From contig CAZJVD010000002.1 of assembly GCA_964549505.1 (NCBI GenBank), forward strand, positions 124,001 through 188,000: DNA of 64,000 bases, read 5' to 3'. The notes below the pieces were generated by a model. The model saw only the letters and a list, made by a program, of their open reading frames with translations, did not search any database and was not told where the DNA came from. This document shows, piece after piece, positions 40,449 to 49,740 of the stretch (positions are counted from its first letter, which is position 1; each line of letters begins with the position of its first letter). Source of the stretch: CAZJVD01 sp964549505. Its GTDB lineage: Bacteria; Bdellovibrionota; UBA1018; CAZJVD01. The position numbers were made by a program, and so were the translations under genes.

Positions 40449-42317
40449 TTATTTCATTGCCTCAAGTTCCACCCAGCGATTGTAGAGACGTGCGATTTCG
40501 GCTTGAGTTTCTGAGATCTTCTTGGTTTTTTCGGCAAGCTTCTGGTAACTGCCGGCAGTCTTAGGATCGGCGATTTCCTGATTGAGGTGTCTCAGGCGAC
40601 TTTCAGCATCAGCAATCTTAGACTCCATATCTTTGAGTTCTTGCTGTTCCTTAAAGCTCAATTTGCCTTTTGGTTTTGCTTTTTTTAAGAGAGCCGAAGG
40701 AGTCAATGACGCTGGAGGCGTCCCCTGCGGCGACGGGCCGCTCTGCTTTCCCCTGTACCACGACTCCCACTGCTGAAGTCCAACCAAGCTCGCGATCTCG
40801 GTTCCGCGGCCCGGAGGCGGAAAGGCCAGAATGGTGTCGGTCGCTTGATCCAGAAAGTATCGATCGTGCGTGACAAGAATCAATGCTCCCTTCTGACGTT
40901 CCGTAAAATCGTCCAGACACTCAGCTAAAACATCCAGTGTCGCGGCGTCGAGATCATTAGTGGGTTCATCTAAAATCAAAAGATTTGCCGGCCGCAGGAG
41001 TAACCGTGCAATCAAGAGTCTCGACTGCTCTCCACCCGACAGTCGTCCCACGCGCATTTCCATCTGAGACGAGGTAAACAAAAACCGATCCAGGTAACTT
41101 CGTACATGAACCGATCGCCCCGAACCGTCGACGATATTTCCAAAGTTATCACTCGGACGACCACCACCTGAAGGCCCCGAAGGCGAAATCGTCTCGAGTA
41201 CGGTCTTGTCCTGATCCAATGCTTCGCGGCTCTGATCGAAATAAGAAACCAAAAGCTGATCCGACAGAAAAACAGATCCCGTATCGGGCTTCTCATGTCC
41301 GAGTAGAACACGGATCAATGTCGACTTCCCGCAACCGTTGGTGCCGACGAGCCCTATGCGACTCCCGGGAGCAATCACGAGGTTGAATCTTTCAAAAATC
41401 GGTCGCCCATCATACGTTTTCGAAATATTCTGAGCTTCCACTAACTTTTTAGGACTGCGACCCACGCCCGTGACTTCGATGCCGATTGTTTTAGTCTGAT
41501 TGCGGATCTTGAGTTCCGCAACCTCCTCACCAAGACTCTCCGCTCGCTGAATCCGTGCTTCCTGCTTGGTCGTGCGCGCCTTGGCTCCTCGGCGCAACCA
41601 CTCGGTTTCGCGACGTAGGGTATTGCGCAGAATAATCTCGCGCCGAGTTTGCGCTGCGAGGGTTTCAGAACGGATTTCCAAAAACGAAGCGTAGTCTTTC
41701 GCCACACTGAGCAATCCTTCCGGATAGCGTGGGTCGACTTCGATAATACGTTCCGAAACGCGCTGGAGAAAAAGTCGATCGTGGGTAACCGTCAAAGTTG
41801 CCGCTGCAGTTCCTCGAATAATACCTTCGAGCCAAATGATACTTGGTACATCAAGATGGTTGGTCGGCTCATCCAACAACACGACGTCAGGGTTCTTCAT
41901 GAACTCGCGAGCAAGAGCCACGCGCTTGCGCCAACCTCCAGAAAGCGTGCCGACAGGTGCTTCTGCTCCAAGAGTATCGAGATCAAAACGCGAGATCAGT
42001 TCGAGAGCGCGGTGTTGTTCTTCCCAATCGCCGGGACTCTTTGACGCCTCAAGAACCGTTGAAAGAACTGTGGCTTCGGTGCTGAACTTTGGATCCTGCT
42101 CGAGATAACCAACGATCAAGCCTTTTTGTCGTGAAACCGTTCCAGAATCGGCGGTCATTTGGCCGGATAGAATTCGAAGGAGCGTCGATTTGCCGACGCC
42201 ATTTGGGCCGATCAATCCAATGCGCTCGCCTCTATCTAAGGAAAATGTGAGTCCCTTGAACAGCGGCCTGTGAGTAAAAGAATGCGTAAGTTCGTGAACG
42301 CCTAAGAGTATAGCCAT
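40449..42317 (-). CDS. uup: ABC-F ATPase, Uup-like
   Basis: The 622-aa protein has two ABC domains without membrane segments: Walker A GPNGVGKS (37-44) and GTNGCGKS (about 332-339), signatures LSGGWRKRVALAREFM and LSGGEQSRLLIARLLL, and DEPTNHLD/DEPTNDLD. Between them lies the ABC-F linker (about 225-280, Arg/Glu-rich), and the C-terminus (about 545-622) is a coiled coil, the feature of Uup. Uup-type proteins act on ribosomes or branched DNA. It appears to be a single-gene unit. Confidence 0.93.
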   Translation of the reverse strand: MAILLGVHELTHSFTHRPLFKGLTFSLDRGERIGLIGPNGVGKSTLLRILSGQMTADSGTVSRQKGLIVGYLEQDPKFSTEATVLSTVLEASKSPGDWEEQHRALELISRFDLDTLGAEAPVGTLSGGWRKRVALAREFMKNPDVVLLDEPTNHLDVPSIIWLEGIIRGTAAATLTVTHDRLFLQRVSERIIEVDPRYPEGLLSVAKDYASFLEIRSETLAAQTRREIILRNTLRRETEWLRRGAKARTTKQEARIQRAESLGEEVAELKIRNQTKTIGIEVTGVGRSPKKLVEAQNISKTYDGRPIFERFNLVIAPGSRIGLVGTNGCGKSTLIRVLLGHEKPDTGSVFLSDQLLVSYFDQSREALDQDKTVLETISPSGPSGGGRPSDNFGNIVDGSGRSVHVRSYLDRFLFTSSQMEMRVGRLSGGEQSRLLIARLLLRPANLLILDEPTNDLDAATLDVLAECLDDFTERQKGALILVTHDRYFLDQATDTILAFPPPGRGTEIASLVGLQQWESWYRGKQSGPSPQGTPPASLTPSALLKKAKPKGKLSFKEQQELKDMESKIADAESRLRHLNQEIADPKTAGSYQKLAEKTKKISETQAEIARLYNRWVELEAMK

Positions 42318-42369
42318 GAGCTCGTCACCGGACTTTACCGCACAGTCTTCAGGACGGCTTGCCTAATTC

Positions 42370-43704
42370 CTACCGTCCAGAAGGAACAAACGAAAAGACG
42401 TGTTCGTTATCAAAGGTCAAAGCCTTTACTGAAACGGTTTCTCTGCCGACCCGAACAAAAGAGTCAGTCACATTTGAGCAAAACATAAAACGACCATTAA
42501 ATTCGATTTGCTCTAAACACGTAACCGAAAAACGTGCTGTCTTGAACACAAATGGCTGAGCCAGCACTCCATGTTCAAAAACGTATCTATTTTTATCCCA
42601 CGGTTGGTTGGAGCGAAAACCAAAAGACATTTGGTCTTTTAGCCGAACGTCGAATGGCCCTAGTTTCCAATTTAGCTCTCCAAGAAAATGAATAGAAATT
42701 TTGTGATCATCGGCCCCTTCCTCAGTACTCGAGTTCAGGACACGACGCCACTCGACCACTTGAGGGATCGTTTGGTCCATCAAAGACAGCTCAAAAGGTT
42801 TCTGAGTTTGAAAAGAGATAACCGGATCATGCCCTAACACTCCTGCTTTAAATGCTGGTGTTTGACCATCACGCCACGATCGCCAGGAATAGCGGCCGTC
42901 CATGTTTTCATATTTCTTTCCGTTGATCGTAAAGCTCTCGAAAGACACTCCCTTTTCAAGCTGGACCGGTGTCGAGCGATCCGAGGTATCTAAAACAAAC
43001 TGAAAAGCTGATCCTTCCGCGTCTGCGGGACGCCAACGATCATGCACCATAAAATAGAGGGGATAAGAATGTCCCAAACCGATCGAAGCTACGAATTCAT
43101 TCCACCGTTTCACGCCTCTTACCCCGGTGGACCAAACGGCCCAACCTGCATGAAGGTCAACGCCCGTGAGCAGGGCCTTTAGAAATTTCCGCGAGACTTC
43201 AGAGGGATTCGGCAAACCTCGCTCTAAAGACTCGCGAGTGGCAAGCTCTCGCACCACCACAGCACTTTGTTGAATCGACGGCAAAGCATCCCACGCCATG
43301 CGATCGAGCTGATGTCGCACTATTTTGCCATCCCGTGATGTTTGGATGCTGATTTGGCGGAGACGACAACCAGGAGGAAGAAACTCAGTCGTGGGAATGG
43401 CCAAAAGCGGCAACTCGACGTCGGACCATTCGATCGAACCCAAGAAAGCGGAACCTCGATCTTCGTACTGTTCCTTTCGAACCGGATCAATGGTGGACAG
43501 GCGACTCATCAAAGTTTTGAAGTCATCCAGATAGGCTCTCTGACTTGTGGCCTTAAGAATTACGGTATCGAGCAGTTCAAATCGGTTTTGCCCGGGTCTC
43601 GGATTTTCGCAGAACACAGCGACGCTGCCGGCCTCACTTGCGAAGCACAGATCCGAAACGCTGAGGCTACAAATTAAACATAAGAATATGGTTAGATTCT
43701 TCAT
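42370..43704 (-). CDS. Secreted protein of unknown function
   Basis: The 444-aa protein has a clean signal peptide (KNLTIFLCLICSLSVSDLCFA-SE). The mature part is mixed, with a helical middle (SEVSRKFLKALLTGVDLHAG) and a beta-rich C-terminal half rich in Trp and Phe. Six Cys suggest disulfides. I recognise no family. It lies 27 nt downstream of another secreted-protein gene on the same strand, so the two probably form an operon. Confidence 0.72.
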   Translation of the reverse strand: MKNLTIFLCLICSLSVSDLCFASEAGSVAVFCENPRPGQNRFELLDTVILKATSQRAYLDDFKTLMSRLSTIDPVRKEQYEDRGSAFLGSIEWSDVELPLLAIPTTEFLPPGCRLRQISIQTSRDGKIVRHQLDRMAWDALPSIQQSAVVVRELATRESLERGLPNPSEVSRKFLKALLTGVDLHAGWAVWSTGVRGVKRWNEFVASIGLGHSYPLYFMVHDRWRPADAEGSAFQFVLDTSDRSTPVQLEKGVSFESFTINGKKYENMDGRYSWRSWRDGQTPAFKAGVLGHDPVISFQTQKPFELSLMDQTIPQVVEWRRVLNSSTEEGADDHKISIHFLGELNWKLGPFDVRLKDQMSFGFRSNQPWDKNRYVFEHGVLAQPFVFKTARFSVTCLEQIEFNGRFMFCSNVTDSFVRVGRETVSVKALTFDNEHVFSFVPSGR

Positions 43705-43731
43705 GAACAGACCCCCTTTGATGGCTATTAG

Positions 43732-44562
43732 TTACCCTCCTAACGATGTTCCACAATGATCGTTGGTTTTCGGGACTTCATACCACTCTCCCTTTGCAAC
43801 GGCCCGATCTGCGCTAGTAGGATTCTCTACGGTGATCTCGAGTACTTTTTCACTTCCGCCCTGTGCTGAAACCTTAAAATAATACGTTCCAAAACGAGTG
43901 CGAGGCAGTTCTGAAAAATGCGAAACCGGAACTATATGACTCGGTACAAAGCCTATAGGAAGTTGCATCGTTATGGGCGTCCTATTAAGAATAACTGCGT
44001 TTTGTCCCCAAGGGCGCAAATTTGGAAATGCTAATTCGAAACGAGTTGTATTATCGGTTTGATTTCGAACCAACCCTAGCACCGGTGTCCTTGGTCTCTG
44101 ATCCCTAGCTACATCTATTAATCTCTCACTATCTCCTATTTTAAATGGAACCTGGTACCAATTGTAACGGAGTTCCTCACGATACTCCTGTCTCCATCGA
44201 AACTGGTAGGAACCCATATAGTCTTGATAATATCTACCAGTTGGAACGCGGACCTTCTCGATACGAGATACCGCAGCAATCGTCGCCCCATCTTCATCTA
44301 ATATTACTAGCTCTCGGGTCGCAGAATCGTTCGTTGCAGCAGCTTTGCGCAATAGAACTTCATAGCGATCCACAGTGATCAAACCACTCGCGCTAAGACG
44401 CCCCCTACTCACGAATCGAAGAGCCGCCTGAGGATCCCCTTCTGGTTGGTATTCGTCCCAATCGGGAAGTTCGTCCTTTGCGCATACGTCGCCATAGAAA
44501 GTAAAAGCATAGGAAAAAGCAATGGCCAGAAACAACGTAACAATACGCAGAAATCTCATCAA
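43732..44562 (-). CDS. Secreted beta-rich protein, unknown
   Basis: A signal peptide (FLRIVTLFLAIAFSYAFTFYG) leads a mature protein of about 250 aa composed mainly of strands with Arg/Tyr-rich turns (YQDYMGSYQFRWRQEYREEL). Only two Cys remain in the mature part. No family is recognised. It precedes another secreted-protein gene, and the pair may act together outside the cytoplasm. The first of two adjacent Met codons was kept. Confidence 0.7.
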   Translation of the reverse strand: MMRFLRIVTLFLAIAFSYAFTFYGDVCAKDELPDWDEYQPEGDPQAALRFVSRGRLSASGLITVDRYEVLLRKAAATNDSATRELVILDEDGATIAAVSRIEKVRVPTGRYYQDYMGSYQFRWRQEYREELRYNWYQVPFKIGDSERLIDVARDQRPRTPVLGLVRNQTDNTTRFELAFPNLRPWGQNAVILNRTPITMQLPIGFVPSHIVPVSHFSELPRTRFGTYYFKVSAQGGSEKVLEITVENPTSADRAVAKGEWYEVPKTNDHCGTSLGG

Positions 44563-44727
44563 TGTCCGGCGTTACAGTCGGCGGGCACAAGTGTCAACTG
44601 GTTTTGAACACGCACCGGATCTCCGAATTGCGTCGTTGTTTGGAGCTCTCATTGATTCTCTTCGTGTACGTGGGTATGCGTGTACGTGAATACAATTTAC
44701 GGTTCAGCTCGATGGAGGGTAATACCT

Positions 44728-45282
44728 GTGAGAAAACTCATCATGGCCGTCAACATATCTCTCGACGGCTATGCCGATCACACGGTTGGGGTTGCCGACG
44801 ATGAGCTGCATGACTTTTTCAGCAATCTGTTGGACGAGACGGGTATCCAATTATTCGGCCGTGTCACTTACCAGATGATGGAAAGCTATTGGCCTCATGC
44901 TCATGAAGACCCGGCATCTTCAAAGAGCGATCTGGGCTTTGCAGACAAGTTCAATGCGATACCCAAGATTGTATTTTCCAGCACGCTCGAGAAAGCAGAG
45001 TGGAACAATACAACACTCGTCAGAACCAGCGCGCTGGAATATGTCGCCAAGCTAAAGGAAACGAACGGGAAGAACCTTTTTATCGGCGGAATAAAGTTGG
45101 CCGGTTCATTCATGAGCCACGGCCTCATCGACGAGTACTGGTTATTGGTTCATCCGGTGGTGGTCGGCAAGGGCCGACGCCTTTTCGAGAATGGTGATGA
45201 GAAGCTGAAGCTCAGACTCGTAGGATCACGGGCACTCAAGTCGGGAGTGGTCGTTCTCCACTATGCATCTGCCGGTACGTAA
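44728..45282 (+). CDS. Dihydrofolate reductase-like / RibD C-terminal domain protein 1
   Basis: The GTG at 44728 has GGAGGG 8 nt upstream and gives MRKLIMAVNISLDGY, which aligns with the start of the second copy at 45.9 kb. The 184-aa protein has the RibD_C/DHFR-like fold: SLDGY, LFGRVTYQMM, FIGGIKLAGSFMSHGLIDEY and PVVVGKGRRLF. Family members bind NADPH, but most small stand-alone forms have no proven substrate. It is not a RibD, because the deaminase domain is absent. Confidence 0.88.
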   Translation: MRKLIMAVNISLDGYADHTVGVADDELHDFFSNLLDETGIQLFGRVTYQMMESYWPHAHEDPASSKSDLGFADKFNAIPKIVFSSTLEKAEWNNTTLVRTSALEYVAKLKETNGKNLFIGGIKLAGSFMSHGLIDEYWLLVHPVVVGKGRRLFENGDEKLKLRLVGSRALKSGVVVLHYASAGT

Positions 45283-45376
45283 ACAGAGAATCTTTGTCTT
45301 TAGCGCTTGTTTCTCCGCTTTACCTGTTCTATTGAAAGTTGAAGTTAAGAAAATTAAGTCCATTTTGGGAGGATCA

Positions 45377-45805
45377 GTGAAGACCGTTAGATACTTTGTT
45401 TTTATCGCATGTGTAACGTCAATGACTGGGCTAAACGTATTGGCCAGTAACTCGAGCGGCCCATCAGGCCGATCAAATGACACCTATGACTTCTCAGCGG
45501 CAGCGATTTCGTGCGGATGCCCGGCAGGAGGGGTACCAGGTTGGCAACCCCATTCAAACACCTGCAAGTCGGAGTGCACCTCTGCTCAGGCTACGTGGCT
45601 TTGCGATGGAGTCACCGTTCGTACTGAATGTGTTTTTGGTCCAGAAGGCGGCTGTGCAACGAGCACACCCCCAACCCCGCAAGGTGCGCCGCCATGTGAG
45701 CTAATAACTGGTTGCGGTCAGCAAGAGTGTAAGGGAGATTGCAAGTACTACAAGATCGATTGGTTCACAGGCTTCATGTCCTTCGAGTACCGGGACTGCG
45801 AGTAG
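45377..45805 (+). CDS. Cysteine-rich secreted protein
   Basis: A GTG start with GGGAGG four bases upstream gives a signal peptide (KTVRYFVFIACVTSMTGLNVLA-SN). The mature part has about 12 Cys in 110 residues (SCGCPAG, TCKSECTS, WLCDG, TECVFG, GCATS, PCELITGCGQQECKGDCKYY, DCE), so it must be heavily disulfide-bonded. No family is recognised; small Cys-rich folds of this kind are often extracellular binders or inhibitors. A longer frame from 45263 overlaps the reductase gene and lacks a signal. Confidence 0.65.
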   Translation: MKTVRYFVFIACVTSMTGLNVLASNSSGPSGRSNDTYDFSAAAISCGCPAGGVPGWQPHSNTCKSECTSAQATWLCDGVTVRTECVFGPEGGCATSTPPTPQGAPPCELITGCGQQECKGDCKYYKIDWFTGFMSFEYRDCE

Positions 45806-45838
45806 AAAAAACCGAGTCCATTGAGTTAGTGTCTCTCT

Positions 45839-45874
45839 GAACCCGAAATGAATTCTAGAATTCATTTCGGGTTC
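45839..45874. terminator. 36-bp perfect palindrome
   Basis: The left arm GAACCCGAAATGAATTCT is followed with no loop by its exact reverse complement. As RNA it would form a stem of 16 bp or so with a 4-nt loop. It lies 34 bp after the Cys-rich gene stop and 18 bp before the next start, with no T run after it. It could be a Rho-assisted terminator, a protein-binding site, or a relic of a mobile element. Confidence 0.5.
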
Positions 45875-45891
45875 ACAATAGTATCGGCCTC

Positions 45892-46470
45892 ATGCGCAAG
45901 CTGATTACAAAGATGTCCATGTCCATCGACGGTTTCGTAAGCACCGTCGATGGCCAGAATGACTGGATTTTCAAGACCGTCGACAAGGAGTCAACGGCCT
46001 GGAGTGTTGGGTTAAGCCGAGAGGCTGGGTTGATTATCATGGGCAGGAAGTCGTTTGAGGTGATGACCTCTTACTGGCCGACTGCGACGGGACCTTTTGC
46101 CGCTCCCATGAACGAGATCCCCAAAGCCGTGTTTACCCAAAAGGGATTTAAAATACCGCCCAGCGCTTCTTCCTCGCCCGCAGCTGTTTCCTGGGCTGAG
46201 GCGCGCGTCTTCGACGGCGATCTCGCTGAAGGGATCAAACAACTGAAACAAGAGCCTGGAAAACATATTGTCGCAGCTGGTGGCGCCGGGTTCATGCGCA
46301 GCTTGATCGCGACGGGCCTTATCGATGAATACCACCTGGCATTCCATCCGATCGCGTTAGGCGCTGGGCTGCCGATCTTCAGCTCTCTTACAAAGCCGCT
46401 CGACCTCAAACTAGTAGCCGTAAAGACTTTTTCAGGCGGAATCGCGGTCCACACCTACCATCCCGCATAA
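45892..46470 (+). CDS. Dihydrofolate reductase-like / RibD C-terminal domain protein 2
   Basis: The 192-aa protein is a paralogue of the gene at 44.7 kb: MRKLITKMSMSIDGF, IIMGRKSFEVM, IVAAGGAGFMRSLIATGLIDEY and HPIALGAGLPIF. Sequence identity between the two is modest, so this is an old duplication or two independent arrivals. As with the first copy, the fold suggests an NADPH-linked reductase of unknown substrate. The start ATG lies 17 bp after the large palindrome. Confidence 0.88.
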   Translation: MRKLITKMSMSIDGFVSTVDGQNDWIFKTVDKESTAWSVGLSREAGLIIMGRKSFEVMTSYWPTATGPFAAPMNEIPKAVFTQKGFKIPPSASSSPAAVSWAEARVFDGDLAEGIKQLKQEPGKHIVAAGGAGFMRSLIATGLIDEYHLAFHPIALGAGLPIFSSLTKPLDLKLVAVKTFSGGIAVHTYHPA

Positions 46471-46567
46471 GGCTATAAGCGCGGAAACAGAACAGTTGAC
46501 TCCGTACAACAGAGTGCGATACCGCGGTTTCGCGCATTCCGCGCGATCCAGAGAAGGGAACACACTT

Positions 46568-46987
46568 ATGAATCTAGTTAAATCATCTGCAATGTTTGTA
46601 GTTTTTTTGAGTGGATATACCGCTTTTGCTTCCGATCAGTTCGTATCGTGCACATCTGAGTATGAAGTCGCCGGGAAAACAAAAATAACAGTCGTTCCGG
46701 GTCCGGGCCTGGAAACACAGATCACAAGAGACGCTCAGAATAAAAGCAGCTCCTTTGGTCTACAAGCGGCTACGGATCAGGGCCCTGGTTTTATCGCTGT
46801 TTACAATGATTCAGAACTTGTGGTCTCGACTACAAACGATCAGGCGCAGTCCGTGTCCATGACAGCTTTTGTTACTTTAGAGCATAGCGCTACTTTGACT
46901 TTTACGGTCAATCCGAAGAGTGAGGGCAAAGATGAGATCACCACCATGAAAGTGAAATGCGGCCTTATTGAGAAAGCGGAAAAATAG
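46568..46987 (+). CDS. Small secreted protein, unknown
   Basis: The ATG at 46568 has GAAGGGA about 10 nt upstream and gives a signal peptide (VKSSAMFVVFLSGYTAFA-SD). The mature protein (about 118 aa) is a likely beta-sandwich with alternating strands (TKITVVPGPG, VSMTAFVTLEHSATLTFTV) and two Cys (SCTS, VKCGL). It precedes another exported protein by 15 nt, so the two are likely one operon. No family is recognised. Confidence 0.68.
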   Translation: MNLVKSSAMFVVFLSGYTAFASDQFVSCTSEYEVAGKTKITVVPGPGLETQITRDAQNKSSSFGLQAATDQGPGFIAVYNDSELVVSTTNDQAQSVSMTAFVTLEHSATLTFTVNPKSEGKDEITTMKVKCGLIEKAEK

Positions 46988-47002
46988 AGCCCATCAGTTC
47001 CG

Positions 47003-47989
47003 ATGAAGAACTTCATTTCAACATACATGCGCGCTAGTACCGGATTCATTGGCGGATTGCTTGTATCCGCTTCGTGGGCTCCTGCTATGGACTTCGCAGC
47101 ATCGCCCAACACCATGTGTTCTCAAGTGATGAATGGTATTCACACCGTCCCCGTGGGCAAAGACAGAGTGTTACGGGTCACTTTGGATCATAGAGTGTTG
47201 CTCGTTAGACACACGGGTTCTGGCACCGCACGGGAGATAGATGGTGGAGAGTTCAGGTTCCCGTTCGTTGCTTTCGGCGAAACTGTGGAGCTTCCTAAAG
47301 CAAGATTTTTCAGCCGGAAGCAGTATCTTACGCTGGCCCGGTCGAAAGAGGGTTTCTCGCTCATACTTACAAATCGCGGGAAAATCCTACGGGTGCTCGA
47401 ATACAAAACGCCTTCTTATCCTGATGCACTCATGCTTCTGCAACGCCCGATCATGGAACGCACTGGAGCATTGAAAGCGACGATGGTCCAACACGTTATT
47501 GTTTCATTGGGTGACACATATCGGCCCCACGAGGTTCTCGCTGTCTACACGTTGGACTCTGATGGCCAGCCGGAAGCAACACCGGAAACGTTCGACGGAA
47601 TCATCGACACGGATGACAACGCTTGGCAGAAGGCTGTTGGCGTCGCTGAGGTCGACCTCACTCAGGGATCGAAGCTCGCTCTCGTGTTTTCCGGAACCCA
47701 TCTTGCCGGACTCGGGTTCAGTCCTGACGAACCCACCGAGGCGCTTCCAAGTCTGGATATGCGCTCACTGGGAATGACTCATCCGATTTCGTCCATCGAG
47801 CAGGACATCGGCGTCCCAGGTAGAATACGCGTTCGAAGCACCGACCCGGCCGGCGGCGGGTCTGAGTGGAGAATTTTCGTCTACGATAGTGTTTCGAATC
47901 GCCTCGTACTCCAACCGCCGACGGCAAACGACGGCGCTGAAAGTCCGCAGTACCGCCGAGTCGATCACTTCACGGTCGGAAGCCTGTGA
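47003..47989 (+). CDS. Secreted protein of unknown function
   Basis: A signal peptide (STGFIGGLLVSASWAPAMDFA) precedes a mature protein of about 300 aa, beta-rich, with one Cys near the N-terminus (TMCSQV). Sequence blocks such as LRVTLDHRVLLVRHTG, FIVSLGDTY-type strands and WRIFVYDSVSNRLVLQP recall repeated beta-blades, but I cannot name a domain. It starts 15 nt after the small secreted-protein gene and converges with the di-haem lipoprotein gene. Confidence 0.7.
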   Translation: MKNFISTYMRASTGFIGGLLVSASWAPAMDFAASPNTMCSQVMNGIHTVPVGKDRVLRVTLDHRVLLVRHTGSGTAREIDGGEFRFPFVAFGETVELPKARFFSRKQYLTLARSKEGFSLILTNRGKILRVLEYKTPSYPDALMLLQRPIMERTGALKATMVQHVIVSLGDTYRPHEVLAVYTLDSDGQPEATPETFDGIIDTDDNAWQKAVGVAEVDLTQGSKLALVFSGTHLAGLGFSPDEPTEALPSLDMRSLGMTHPISSIEQDIGVPGRIRVRSTDPAGGGSEWRIFVYDSVSNRLVLQPPTANDGAESPQYRRVDHFTVGSL

Positions 47990-48005
47990 GCCAACTTGTC
48001 CTTAC

Positions 48006-49649
48006 TCACTCGCTATTCATCCACTGCAGATAGTTCTGCACCTCTTGCGCGCTAAGCGGGTTTGTCGCTGGATCTGGAGGATGAGGCTGCGAATAAGGAT
48101 ACGCAAAGAGCACCGAAAGCCCGTGATTGCTCTGATTCATATGCTCGACAGCTCGCTTGCATTCAGCGGCGATATTCGAGTCATTCATCATGAACTTGCT
48201 GACTGCATTTGCTGAAACCGAAGGATCGCTGTGACAACTAAAGCATCGATTAGCATTTTTGTAGATTGGGCGAACGAGCGAAGTGTATCCCGCTAGATTC
48301 GTACAAGACGGAACCGCGATCAGCGAATAGTCGCCGATCCACAGAGTGAGTTTGTCGCCGGTACCTGTTTTAGTAATCTTAGGCAGCTGCGTGGAAATAA
48401 TAGGTGTCGATCCTCCCCCTACTCGTGAATCCACTTCTGCAAACGCTGGTACAAACGAGCCGCTGTTCAACTTCATCTGTACGTTCTGCAACCGAATGTG
48501 CACGCCAGACGCCGGTTTCGCTCGCAATCTCTTGAAGTCGTACTGTGTGGCTCCGCTTTGTAAACGCACTTCGAGCTCCACAGTAAGCCCTGAAATCCCC
48601 GGAAAGGTGAAAGCGTAGATCTTATACGTCGTCGGAGCCGTACCAATGGTTACCTGATTGGACAGGTACCCACTCGGAACGGGCGCGGCCGAACCGGTAT
48701 CAGAATTACCACAGGGCCCGGATCCCAAAGAGTTGGTCGCAACCGCGGAAAATGTGTATTGAGTTTGGGTTTGCGGCGGAGAGTAGAGAACCGTGGTCTG
48801 AGCGGTTGAGAAGATAGGATTCCCTGAGCAAGTTCCGTTCGAAAAGTACTTGTACCCGGTCGCACCAAACACCGCATTGACGGAGAGTCTGATCTGTCCC
48901 GGAATCGAAGTGTCATTATCGGATGCCGTCAGAGAAGGCGCACCCGGTAAGGAGATAACAGCAACCGCCGATCCTTGGACCGGTCCGCTACAGGCGCTCG
49001 TTCCCACAGCATTACTTGCCCGAGCAGAAAACGTATAGAGTGTTCCACTCAAAGGGGCATCAAACAGCACGGCACTTACTCCCGAGGAATCAGGAATCGG
49101 TAAGTTATTAGAAAAGGGCGTGCCGTTACAGTTACCATTAGAAAAAACTGCGTAGCTGTCGGCAACCGGATCAGCAACCCATGAAATCTCGATTTGCCCA
49201 GGAATCGTCGGATCATTCATGGTCGCCGAGAGCACGGGAGCAACAGGCGGGACAGGTGGCGGAGGAGGAGGTGGTGGTGGCGGCGTACTGCAGTCATTAC
49301 CCCACTGAGTAATCAGTCCACTCATCTGCGTTCCGTCTGTGTTCGAAGCCGCGTTACTCGAATGACCGTCGGTGGTTTTCTGAGTCAAAATGGAGTTAAC
49401 AGGGTCTGCAAAATCAACGACTGAAAGCGCCTCTTTGTAAGCGGTTGTTAAGTCGATAGCCGCTATTCTTGGAAACTGCGTTTCATGGCAGCCCAGACAG
49501 TGCGTGCGAGCGTGCGCATAGACGCTGGTGATAAAACCTTTGGTGCACGCATCGTTTGAATCAACGATCTCGCCGGCGAGGTCTTTTTTAAGGAACTGAA
49601 CTGGAAAACACGACGACAACACCGCCACTAAGGCGGACACAATGCCCAA
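48006..49649 (-). CDS. Di-haem (two CxxCH) Pro-rich lipoprotein with FN3-like repeats
   Basis: The 547-aa protein starts with a lipobox (LSSC, Cys14). A first haem-binding CLGCH (51-55) lies in a short domain, followed by a run of ten prolines (about 122-133), two tandem fibronectin-III-like repeats (both with DPTIPGQIEISW / DTSIPGQIRLSV and YTFSA..SN..G), a third beta domain, and a C-terminal segment with CFSCH (469-473). The two haem sites are thus separated by some 400 residues of beta structure. c-type haem attachment means the protein folds in the periplasm or on the surface. It may pass electrons or sense gases; no partner gene is adjacent. Confidence 0.8.
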   Translation of the reverse strand: MGIVSALVAVLSSCFPVQFLKKDLAGEIVDSNDACTKGFITSVYAHARTHCLGCHETQFPRIAAIDLTTAYKEALSVVDFADPVNSILTQKTTDGHSSNAASNTDGTQMSGLITQWGNDCSTPPPPPPPPPPVPPVAPVLSATMNDPTIPGQIEISWVADPVADSYAVFSNGNCNGTPFSNNLPIPDSSGVSAVLFDAPLSGTLYTFSARASNAVGTSACSGPVQGSAVAVISLPGAPSLTASDNDTSIPGQIRLSVNAVFGATGYKYFSNGTCSGNPIFSTAQTTVLYSPPQTQTQYTFSAVATNSLGSGPCGNSDTGSAAPVPSGYLSNQVTIGTAPTTYKIYAFTFPGISGLTVELEVRLQSGATQYDFKRLRAKPASGVHIRLQNVQMKLNSGSFVPAFAEVDSRVGGGSTPIISTQLPKITKTGTGDKLTLWIGDYSLIAVPSCTNLAGYTSLVRPIYKNANRCFSCHSDPSVSANAVSKFMMNDSNIAAECKRAVEHMNQSNHGLSVLFAYPYSQPHPPDPATNPLSAQEVQNYLQWMNSE

Positions 49650-49714
49650 TTGTTTTACAGTACGCGTCGAGTGATCTATTCAGTAATTCTATCGAGATTC
49701 ACTCGGCTTCAATA

Positions 49715-49732
49715 TGTGTAAAAAATTACACA
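49715..49732. other. TGTGTAA/TTACACA inverted repeat
   Basis: TGTGTAA (49715-49721) and TTACACA (49726-49732) enclose four A. It lies in the 91-bp AT-rich gap between two minus-strand genes and could be a weak terminator of the upstream gene or an operator for the di-haem lipoprotein gene. Confidence 0.3.
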
Positions 49733-49740
49733 CTCTATAT

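Noticed and set aside
42359..42559. 66-codon plus-strand frame after uup
   Set aside because: Antisense to the end of the 444-aa secreted protein gene, with no ribosome site.
49257..49290. GGN trinucleotide repeat as a possible separate repeat element
   Set aside because: It is simply the coding strand of the Pro10 run in the di-haem lipoprotein; kept only as a possible slippage site.
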